From Paenibacillus sp. (GTDB lineage Bacteria > Bacillota > Bacilli > Paenibacillales > NBRC-103111), in the NCBI GenBank assembly GCA_029239545.1, contig JARBUQ010000354.1:1-5486 (forward strand): a stretch of DNA of 5,486 bases, written 5' to 3'. The position numbers and the translations under genes are program-made. The notes below the pieces were generated by a model. That model was not told the origin of the DNA and did no database searches. It saw only the letters and a program-made list of their open reading frames with translations. Below are positions 1 to 5,304 of the stretch, piece after piece; the first letter of the stretch is position 1; every line of letters begins with the position of its first letter.

Positions 1-75
1 AATGCGGGATAGAAGCCGAAAGATTGCCATACAAAACCCTCACTTTACTCTGTCAATTGGATGATTTCGGTATAG

Positions 76-593
76 TATGCGCCAATAAACAGGCTTTCAA
101 TCGGAAAGCACAAGGATAAAGTTCCCCTTTGCTATGGGCATTTTATTCTCTTCATTGGGGGCTGGCTGTTATTTAGAGATGTCGTGCACCCTATTCGGAA
201 TTTGTTCCAGTCGATGAGGCTTGTCCAGGAGGGGAATATCGATGCGGGAGTAAGGGATACGGTATTGTTATAAGAAAGGTGATTGACGGAGGAGGAGTTC
301 AATCTGATCAAGCTGCATCCCGTACTGGGGGGAAACCATATTGAGGCAGATTCGAACCAGCTGAAGCGTTAGCGGATATACTTCCAGGAGTCAGGTCGCA
401 TCACGAGCACTATGACGGTATGGAGTATCCGGACGGGTTATCCGGTGACCGCATACCGCTCATGGGCAGAATCATTGCAATAGTGGATGCATATGACGCT
501 ATGACTACTGATCGCCCCTATCGCGTAGGGATACCAAGGAGAAGCGGATTTGGCAGGTTTTTGATAAGAGGGAGTGCAGGTTTGTGTCTTTAA
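76..593 (+). pseudogene. Decayed HAMP / HD-GYP signalling protein (remnant)
   Basis: This is the broken remains of a membrane-bound sensor that would have hydrolysed cyclic di-GMP through an HD-GYP domain. The frame open from 76 reads, from 139, a hydrophobic segment ending in FIGGWLLF and then a HAMP start (RDVVHPIRNLFQSMRLVQEG), and stops at 271. From 283 a second stretch reads LTEEEFNLIKLHPVLGG and stops at 370. A short piece around 338 (ILRQIR) lies in another frame. From 363 a third frame reads EALADILPGVR, then the HD-GYP signature HHEHYDGMEYP (399-431), IPLMGRIIAIVDAYDAM and TTDRPYR, ending at 593. The frames must change at least twice inside the HD-GYP part. The linker and the whole HD-metal-binding half that should lie between HAMP and LTEEEF are deleted. 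The GYP triplet has become EYP. It cannot be a working phosphodiesterase. The family assignment is firm; the exact left boundary is not, and positions 1-75 hold nothing I can assign. Confidence 0.85.
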
Positions 594-599
594 TGGTAC

Positions 600-2060
600 T
601 TATAGAAACTTACGCGAGTGTTTCTTCCCGTCATATGTGAACAATACATTTTTGTCTTCCACAACGGTTTCCAAATGAATCGTCTTCCCCCACAATTTGT
701 GAACATAAGGCAAAGTTCTCTCGAGGTATTTCAGATCCATCTCTACTCCTTCGAAGGAATGCTTCAAATACATTTCCCCAATATTAGCATGATTGCCGTC
801 GATGACATGCATCACAGGGAATCCCCCGTTGACACGAGAATATACTAGCTGGTCACGGATCGTTTCCCACGCCTTATCTGTAATTTTCCATTCCGGCCCT
901 TTTTTCTCGAACACATACAAATCCAGATCCTCGACAAGCTCTTTGGTCAAATAATTCCTTACGAACGAAGTGTCAGAATCGAATTCGCGCACCTCGAACA
1001 TTTTCTCGCGATCCCAGCGTTTCTCGATATCTTCGAATATTTTGAGACCCAGGTAATAGGGGTTTAAGCTATGTCGGGATGGCTGCACCACACCGGCGTT
1101 CAGCGAAGCGTACTCAATTGTTTCCTCTACGGTTAGATCCATCTCGCGCAGAATGCGTTGATGCCAGTACGAAGCCCAGCCTTCGTTCATAATCTTCGTT
1201 TCCATCTGCGGCCAGAAGTACAGCATTTCATCACGCATCATAGTCAGAATATCCCGCTGCCACTCTTCCAGGACAGGGGAATGCTGCTCCAGGAAATATA
1301 ACAGGTCTTTCTCAGGCTGCGGGGGGAACCGTCGAGCTGCGGTTTCCTTGGCTTTCTCATGTGCTAACTCGGCACTACGGAATTCCTCATCGAGGCTCCA
1401 TAAGTCGTCGTAGCTCGTCTTGGGGGGAGCAGGCGTGTTATTAGGCCCTGTATTCAGCTTAGGCCTGTGTTGATTCACAGCTGTTCTGCGCTCGGAGCTA
1501 TCTCCGCCGTATCGTCCCATGCTCTCTCGAGCCATTCCGTATGTACGTGCGCTGGACTTCATGAGAGTGGGATCCACATGCTCCTGTATAGCAAGCACGG
1601 AGTCTAGGAAGGTCTCAATCGCATCCGTCCCATGCTCGATCTCGTATTGTCGGACACGTTCAGCGGTGGCCGACATACTCTCGACCATATTCCGATTGGT
1701 GCGGGAGAAGCGGGCGTTGTTTTTGAAAAAATCGCAGTGAGCCAACACATGAGCGACAATGAGTTTGTTCTGAATGAGGGAGTTCCCATCAAGGAGGAAG
1801 GCGTAGCAGGGGTTGGAATTGATGACAAGCTCATAAATTTTACTCAGACCCAGATCGTACTGGGTTTTCATCCGGTGAAACGATTTGCCAAAGCTCCAGT
1901 GGCTGAAGCGGGTAGGCATGCCGTAGGCTCCGAATGTATAAATAATATCTGCCGGGCATATTTCATAGCGCATCGGGAAAAAATCAAGCCCGAAGCCCTG
2001 GGCGATCTCGGTAATTTCCTCAATGGAGCGTTCTAGCGCCTGAATCTCATCTTGTCTCAT
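600..2060 (-). CDS. spoVR: Stage V sporulation protein R (SpoVR/YcgB family)
   Basis: This 486-residue cytoplasmic protein matches B. subtilis SpoVR (about 468 aa) from end to end. SpoVR is a mother-cell sporulation protein linked to spore cortex formation; its biochemical activity is not established. Family landmarks include GFGLDFFPMRYEICPADIIY (about 22-41), GMPTRFSHWSFGK (47-59), HVLAHCDFF (104-112), NEGWASYWH (292-300), RHSLNPYYLG (329-338) and DGNHANIGEMYLKH (421-434). The repeated conserved His, Cys and Glu residues suggest a metal site, which is an inference. Residues about 168-216 form a Pro/Asn/Arg-rich linker between the two conserved halves. There is no signal peptide or membrane segment. 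The start ATG at 2060 has the expected family N-terminus. No in-frame alternative start lies between it and the upstream stop, but its ribosome binding site is weak: GAGGAA sits about 12 bases away and GGGTG is closer. The gene runs toward the HD-GYP remnant and ends 6 bases from it, with no clear terminator between. Confidence 0.96.
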   Translation of the reverse strand: MRQDEIQALERSIEEITEIAQGFGLDFFPMRYEICPADIIYTFGAYGMPTRFSHWSFGKSFHRMKTQYDLGLSKIYELVINSNPCYAFLLDGNSLIQNKLIVAHVLAHCDFFKNNARFSRTNRNMVESMSATAERVRQYEIEHGTDAIETFLDSVLAIQEHVDPTLMKSSARTYGMARESMGRYGGDSSERRTAVNQHRPKLNTGPNNTPAPPKTSYDDLWSLDEEFRSAELAHEKAKETAARRFPPQPEKDLLYFLEQHSPVLEEWQRDILTMMRDEMLYFWPQMETKIMNEGWASYWHQRILREMDLTVEETIEYASLNAGVVQPSRHSLNPYYLGLKIFEDIEKRWDREKMFEVREFDSDTSFVRNYLTKELVEDLDLYVFEKKGPEWKITDKAWETIRDQLVYSRVNGGFPVMHVIDGNHANIGEMYLKHSFEGVEMDLKYLERTLPYVHKLWGKTIHLETVVEDKNVLFTYDGKKHSRKFL

Positions 2061-2078
2061 GTTGACACCCGCTTCCTC

Positions 2079-2107
2079 ATTGTAATAATCGTTATTTCAA
2101 TATATTA
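2079..2107 (-). promoter_or_regulatory. Candidate sigma-E-type promoter of spoVR
   Basis: Read on the minus strand, TAATATA (2107-2101) matches the sigma-E -35 consensus KMATATT at 6 of 7 positions. A 14-base spacer follows, and then ATTACAAT (2086-2079) matches the -10 consensus CATACAMT at 6 of 8. The spacing is right for sigma-E, and spoVR of B. subtilis is known to be sigma-E dependent. The -10 element ends only 18 bases before the ATG. The transcript would therefore start about a dozen bases upstream of the gene and could lose part of the already weak ribosome binding site. This rests on motif matching by eye in an AT-rich region. Confidence 0.4.
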
Positions 2108-2390
2108 CGGAAGAGGGGAATTAAGTCGAACAACTTCGAAACGAATAGTTAGAATTAGCAACGATTAGCTTGAATGTAGTAAAATTAACATAAAGTGTTC
2201 ACGATCAATTATTTAAAAGTTTGGATAGGGAAACCATGTGGCCTATATTTCGCTTTCCAAATTGAACTAAAAATCGAGTTGGAAATTAGTTCAAATGAGT
2301 TCCTTTAACTGCTGATGAAAAATATTTATTGGCGATTGGACCCTCCGGCAGTAACTTTTGATTGAAGTCTGTAGAAGTCCATCCACTAGA
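2108..2390. other. AT-rich intergenic stretch without a recognisable gene
   Basis: With the promoter region, this makes up the 330-base gap between spoVR and the small gene upstream of it. I find no reading frame here with family resemblance on either strand. The minus-strand frame of the small gene stays open for 34 codons beyond its TAA (2390-2289), which is compatible with chance. The one structured element is the pair of interleaved inverted repeats at 2254-2294. No strong GC-rich terminator is seen downstream of the small gene. Confidence 0.6.
2254..2294. repeat. Two interleaved perfect inverted repeats (7 bp and 9 bp)
   Basis: Arm A is TTTCCAA (2254-2260) and pairs with TTGGAAA (2279-2285). 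Arm B is TTGAACTAA (2262-2270) and pairs with TTAGTTCAA (2286-2294). The order is A B A' B', so the two stems cross. The gaps are 1, 8 and 0 bases, which looks too tight for both full stems to form as a pseudoknot. As RNA the two hairpins would instead be largely mutually exclusive, with loops of 18 and 15 bases. The element lies about 100 bases downstream of the small minus-strand gene and about 200 upstream of spoVR. It could be an AT-rich terminator or attenuator, a protein-binding site, or chance in AT-rich DNA. Confidence 0.6.
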
Positions 2391-2648
2391 TTAATTTTCA
2401 TATTGGACGACTCCTCGCAAGCCTCTTAATGTACGGATCTCGATCTTTAGTTCTTCATTCGAGGTGTGGGATACAATAATGCCGTCCTTCGAACGAAGCA
2501 ATTCCTTCGTTGCTTCTTTGGGGTCTTGGATCGCTTTAATCAAGGCTACCTCATCCACATACTTCGTATTGCCTTCGGTATGGAATGCAAGGATTTGCAG
2601 CTTTACGTATTGATCAGGGTATATTTTACGAACCTCTTTCCATTGCAT
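2391..2648 (-). CDS. Small conserved hypothetical protein (85 aa)
   Basis: This is an 85-residue soluble protein of unknown function. It begins MQWKEVRKIYPDQYVKLQIL, has an acidic middle (KYVDEVALIKAIQDPKEATKEL) and ends in a basic strand (IEIRTLRGLRGVVQY). The pattern suggests a compact alpha/beta fold with no membrane segment, signal peptide or cysteine. From memory it resembles a short Firmicutes family often encoded next to a retropepsin-like aspartic protease, but no such protease (no DTG motif) lies beside it here. It is probably real: GGAGG (minus strand, 2661-2657) lies 8 bases before the ATG, and the codon pattern is consistent with coding. A sigma-E/A-like -10 element, GATACAAT (2687-2680), lies upstream without a good -35. 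It is oriented like spoVR but 330 bases separate them, so co-transcription is uncertain. Confidence 0.8.
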   Translation of the reverse strand: MQWKEVRKIYPDQYVKLQILAFHTEGNTKYVDEVALIKAIQDPKEATKELLRSKDGIIVSHTSNEELKIEIRTLRGLRGVVQYEN

Positions 2649-2679
2649 GGCTAGTTCCTCCGTTAATTCTTATAACTTC

Positions 2680-2714
2680 ATTGTATCAGAACACAAGCAA
2701 TAAGAAAGTGTTCT
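2680..2714 (-). promoter_or_regulatory. Candidate promoter -10 and overlapping operator-like inverted repeat
   Basis: On the minus strand GATACAAT (2687-2680) fits the sigma-E -10 consensus CATACAMT at 7 of 8 positions; its TACAAT also fits sigma-A at 5 of 6. Directly upstream is a perfect 7-bp inverted repeat, AGAACAC (2688-2694) and GTGTTCT (2708-2714). The half-sites start 20 bases apart, about two helical turns, as expected for a dimeric regulator on one DNA face. It covers the place where the -35 region would be, so a bound protein would block this promoter. No good -35 hexamer is visible. The 85-aa gene begins 31 bases downstream. Confidence 0.35.
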
Positions 2715-2739
2715 AGGCCAAACACGCCCGATCACCCTG

Positions 2740-2804
2740 GGATAGCGCATAAGCTTCCGTTACGAGCCTCATCTGGCTCGAAATCGCATCTATCCGCTAG
2801 ATAG
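2740..2804. repeat. Palindrome-rich intergenic block, possibly a dispersed repeat
   Basis: This GC-richer block lies in the divergent intergenic region. The core is a perfect hairpin, CGAGCC (2763-2768) with GGCTCG (2775-2780) around a 6-base loop. It is nested inside outer arms GGATAG (2740-2745) and CTATCC (2790-2795). The same right arm can pair instead with GATAG (2800-2804). The surrounding sequence, about 2720-2860, differs in composition from the AT-rich DNA on either side and encodes nothing I recognise. From general familiarity it resembles degenerate palindromic elements scattered between genes in Paenibacillus; that identity is an inference. Confidence 0.45.
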
Positions 2805-2865
2805 GAATGATCCCGATGAGCAATCGCCCGGTGTCGCCAAAACGAGAACTATCGGCTAACATTGA

Positions 2866-2895
2866 TTGATCCAACATTCATGGCTAGGTTATTAT
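2866..2895 (+). promoter_or_regulatory. Candidate sigma-A promoter of the DUF7309/DUF6930-like gene
   Basis: TTGATC (2866-2871) is a 4-of-6 match to the -35 hexamer. An 18-base spacer separates it from TATTAT (2890-2895), a 5-of-6 match to the -10 hexamer. The -10 ends 38 bases before the ATG, leaving room for a short leader carrying GAGGAGAG (2919-2926) as the ribosome binding site. Spacing and position are good, the -35 is mediocre. Confidence 0.4.
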
Positions 2896-2933
2896 AGGAT
2901 CAAAAGGTTTAATTTAGTGAGGAGAGACAAGCC

Positions 2934-3956
2934 ATGAAGGCAACAGAAGAACAGTGGAAGAAGTTATATGAAGCGGCCGTATCCTTCAAGCAGGCAGAGG
3001 TCTGGAACTGGATGGACAATATCCATCTATTCGGAGTTAAGCACCCGGATTCCAACCAGACAGGATACTGCTGTATTATGGGCGGCGGAGGCGAGATGTA
3101 CGGAATAGCCGTATACTTGGGCACCGAAGGATTAATGACGGTAATCGATATGTTCAACGAGAAATTAACAGAAGATCTTCAGTTTGCTCAGCATTGTCTG
3201 ATGCTGTCTTATGATGACCGGGAAGATCTCCACCCTCAAGAGAAAGCCCAGATCAAGGAGTTGGGTTTCAAATTCCGCGGCAGACAAGCTTGGCCTACAT
3301 TCAGACTATATGAACCGGGGTATTATCCATGGCCTATTTCGGAGGCAAGTGATGTAAGTTTTCTGACAGCAGCTATCGAACAAGCTAAGGAAGTTGCCTT
3401 CATGTATAAGAAGAATCCGGATGAACTGCGTGACCCGAGCGGCAAATTTTTGACACGGGTGGCTGAGCGCCTGCCTGACGGCAGCTTGTCCTGGAGATCT
3501 GAATGGCTGGAGCCTGAATTCGATGAGAGCGGCGCAATGGAAATACCGCAACAGAAACCACTAAATGAGCTGCGATTGGCCAAAATCAAGAAGTCTGCAA
3601 AGAAGCAAAGGGGGGCATGGGAGCTGGGGACCTTTTATTTGCCTAATCCAGTCTTGGAAGGGGAAAGGCCGTTCTACCCTGTTGTATTCTTGGTTCTTGA
3701 TCAGGAATCCGGTCAAATTCTAACCTGTGATTTATGCAAAAAGACGGAAATTGCTACTGTAGCACCCGTGAAACTCCTGGAACTAATAGAAAAATTCAAA
3801 GTGATGCCCTCAGAGCTGAGAGCGTCAGACAGCCGCATCTTCGATGATTTGGGTCCAGTTATTGCGGCGTTGGAGTTGCAAGAGAACTGTTATTTATATC
3901 CCAAACTGTCGATGCTAGAAGAAGCCCGGGATGGCATGATTGAGATGATGACCTAA
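2934..3956 (+). CDS. DUF7309/DUF6930-like protein of unknown function (340 aa)
   Basis: This 340-residue soluble protein has no known function. Residues 1 to about 165 form an alpha/beta N-terminal domain with a Gly-rich turn (IMGGGGEMYGIAVYLG, 48-63), a central PQEKAQIKELGFKFRGR segment and an aromatic FRLYEPGYYPWPI stretch (123-135). A charged linker with KIKKSAKKQR (217-226) leads to a C-terminal domain from about 228. That domain begins GAWELGTFYLPNP and contains VVFLVLDQESGQIL and a CDLC pair (265-268). I associate this two-part layout with the DUF7309 and DUF6930 families; the numbers are from memory. There is no signal peptide, membrane segment or recognisable catalytic motif, and one CxxC pair is not enough to call a zinc finger. 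GAGGAGAG 9 bases before the ATG supports the start. The gene opposes spoVR and yhbH, has its own likely promoter and ends at a strong hairpin, so it is probably a single-gene unit. Confidence 0.85.
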   Translation: MKATEEQWKKLYEAAVSFKQAEVWNWMDNIHLFGVKHPDSNQTGYCCIMGGGGEMYGIAVYLGTEGLMTVIDMFNEKLTEDLQFAQHCLMLSYDDREDLHPQEKAQIKELGFKFRGRQAWPTFRLYEPGYYPWPISEASDVSFLTAAIEQAKEVAFMYKKNPDELRDPSGKFLTRVAERLPDGSLSWRSEWLEPEFDESGAMEIPQQKPLNELRLAKIKKSAKKQRGAWELGTFYLPNPVLEGERPFYPVVFLVLDQESGQILTCDLCKKTEIATVAPVKLLELIEKFKVMPSELRASDSRIFDDLGPVIAALELQENCYLYPKLSMLEEARDGMIEMMT

Positions 3957-3960
3957 TCGA

Positions 3961-4005
3961 GATACAAGGCTGTCCCGCAGCAGTAAGCCGGGACAGCCTT
4001 GTATC
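3961..4005. terminator. Bidirectional terminator hairpin between convergent genes
   Basis: GATACAAGGCTGTCCCG (3961-3977) and its exact complement CGGGACAGCCTTGTATC (3989-4005) form a perfect 17-bp stem around an 11-base loop. It starts 4 bases after the stop of the DUF7309/DUF6930-like gene and ends 15 bases before the stop of yhbH, the position of a shared terminator. Neither side has a clean run of Ts after the stem: the plus side continues GATTGTTGATAATCG. Termination may therefore be partial, or the stem may act mainly as an end-protecting structure for both mRNAs. Confidence 0.8.
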
Positions 4006-4020
4006 GATTGTTGATAATCG

Positions 4021-5169
4021 TTAAGCTTCCTTAGGTTTCGTGAAGAAGGTGCGCAGTGCCTTGTACACTTCACCTTTCTCGCGAATAATACAATGCTGGA
4101 ATTTGGGAATCTGGATGTGCCGGTAGGCAGACATGAGCGTGCTGCTGCGATTATATTGATTGACCTCTCCATAACCGAACATGTTGCAGCGCAGCAAAAG
4201 CTGCTCGATCAGCTTGACGCAGCGTTCATTGTCTGAGGTGAGGTTGTCGCCGTCCGAGAAATGAAAAGGATAGATGTTAAAATTGGTCGGAGGGTATCGA
4301 CGATCAATGATGTCAAGCGCCTTCTGGTAGGCGGACGAGCATATTGTACCCCCGCTCTCTCCTTTTGTAAAAAACTCCTCTTCCGTTACTTCCTTGGCTT
4401 CCGTATGATGAGCAATGAATACGATCTCAACCTTCTCATATTTTGTGCGCAGGAAACGCGTCATCCAGAAAAAGAAGCTGCGTGCAATATATTTCTCGAA
4501 GCTGCCCATGGAGCCTGATGTGTCCATCATGGCTATGATGAGTGCATTGGAGCGTGGGATGATAACTTCCTCCCATGTTTTGAAGCGCAAATCATCCGGT
4601 GAAATCCGATATATGCCTGGTTGACCGTTGTTAGCGTTACGGCGAAGATTTTCGAGGATGGTCCGTTTCTTATCAATGTTGGACATAATTCCCTTTTTGC
4701 GGATATCGGTGAAACGAACTTCTTCATCCTGGATGTTATCCTTCTGCTTCTCCTCGAGATGAGGGAGCTCCAGGTCCTCGAATAACATCGCTTGCAGCTC
4801 TTCCATGCTAATTTCGGCCTCGTAGTAATCATCCCCGGGCTGATCTCCGGCACCCTCGCCCTTGCCTGCTCCTTGTGATGACGGATCGGTACCGAGAACA
4901 TCTCCAACCTGACTGTCGCCATCGCCTTGTCCGACATGCTTGCTTTTGTTGAAATTGTAACGGAACCGGTACTCATCAAGACTGCGGATCGGAATTTTGA
5001 TTATTTGGCGATTGTGCTGGGTAATAATATTCTCCTCGGTCACAAGATCAGGAAGGTTCTGTTTGATCGCTTCTCGGACCTTCTGCTGATGACGGGTTTG
5101 ATCCTGGTATCCTTTGCGATGCAGCGACCAGTCTTCCCGGGATACGATAAACAGAGGATTCGTCGTCAT
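4021..5169 (-). CDS. yhbH: Sporulation protein YhbH (DUF444/YeaH family, VWA-like)
   Basis: This 382-residue cytoplasmic protein aligns with B. subtilis YhbH along its length. The family (UPF0229/DUF444; YeaH in E. coli) works with the kinase/AAA+ protein PrkA (YeaG). In B. subtilis yhbH is a sigma-E-controlled sporulation gene. The N-terminus carries FIVSREDWSLHRKG (7-20) and HVGQGDGDSQVGD (78-90), then a Gly-rich acidic stretch (92-115) that is probably disordered. The C-terminal half is a von Willebrand A-like domain: MIDAS motif DTSGSMG (216-222), FFFWMTRFLRTKYE (232-245), ESGGTICSS (271-279) supplying the expected Thr, and HFSDGDNLTSD (303-313). ATG at 5169 is preferred because AGGAGGTG precedes it; an upstream TTG at 5205 would bury that site inside the gene. 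The end converges on the DUF7309/DUF6930-like gene. No prkA lies in the 317 bases upstream, unlike the usual prkA-yhbH order. No convincing sigma-E promoter could be picked out. Confidence 0.96.
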   Translation of the reverse strand: MTTNPLFIVSREDWSLHRKGYQDQTRHQQKVREAIKQNLPDLVTEENIITQHNRQIIKIPIRSLDEYRFRYNFNKSKHVGQGDGDSQVGDVLGTDPSSQGAGKGEGAGDQPGDDYYEAEISMEELQAMLFEDLELPHLEEKQKDNIQDEEVRFTDIRKKGIMSNIDKKRTILENLRRNANNGQPGIYRISPDDLRFKTWEEVIIPRSNALIIAMMDTSGSMGSFEKYIARSFFFWMTRFLRTKYEKVEIVFIAHHTEAKEVTEEEFFTKGESGGTICSSAYQKALDIIDRRYPPTNFNIYPFHFSDGDNLTSDNERCVKLIEQLLLRCNMFGYGEVNQYNRSSTLMSAYRHIQIPKFQHCIIREKGEVYKALRTFFTKPKEA

Positions 5170-5175
5170 GTTGGG

Positions 5176-5183
5176 CACCTCCT
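5176..5183 (-). promoter_or_regulatory. Strong ribosome binding site fixing the yhbH start
   Basis: The minus strand reads AGGAGGTG, a near-perfect complement to the 3' end of 16S rRNA. Its AGGAGG core ends 8 bases before the ATG at 5169. This decides the start against the in-frame TTG at 5205, which has no such site and would add 12 residues not expected in the family. Confidence 0.85.
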
Positions 5184-5304
5184 GGAAGATAGATAGAACA
5201 GCCAAGTACTTGAGAGATATTCCTAATGCATATTACTAAATATATTCAAGCTGAGGCGGGATATGTGAAGGACGAGCATTCATTTATTCCATGGAGGATA
5301 ATGT

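Noticed and set aside
553..583. Direct repeat GCAGGTTT, two copies 23 bases apart
   Set aside because: It lies in the tail of the HD-GYP remnant. It is short and isolated and has no associated element.
1632..2036. 134-residue open frame on the plus strand
   Set aside because: It lies wholly antisense to the strongly conserved spoVR, has no family resemblance, and has no suitable ribosome binding site.
2299..2361. Short plus-strand frame reading VPLTADEKYLLAIG
   Set aside because: It looks protein-like but is only about 20 codons, with a stop directly upstream and no start or ribosome binding site. It could be a gene remnant, but I cannot name a family.
2289..2390. In-frame 34-codon extension beyond the stop of the 85-aa gene, as possible read-through or a larger broken gene
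   Set aside because: An open run of this length is not unusual by chance, the peptide shows no family resemblance, and the 85-aa product already looks complete.
4533..4979. 148-residue open frame on the minus strand
   Set aside because: It overlaps yhbH in another frame. Its composition is Arg/Ser-rich, typical of an out-of-frame shadow, while the yhbH frame is clearly the conserved one.
5167..5205. Longer yhbH start at an upstream TTG
   Set aside because: The AGGAGGTG site would then lie inside the gene. It ideally serves the ATG at 5169, and homologues do not suggest the extra residues.
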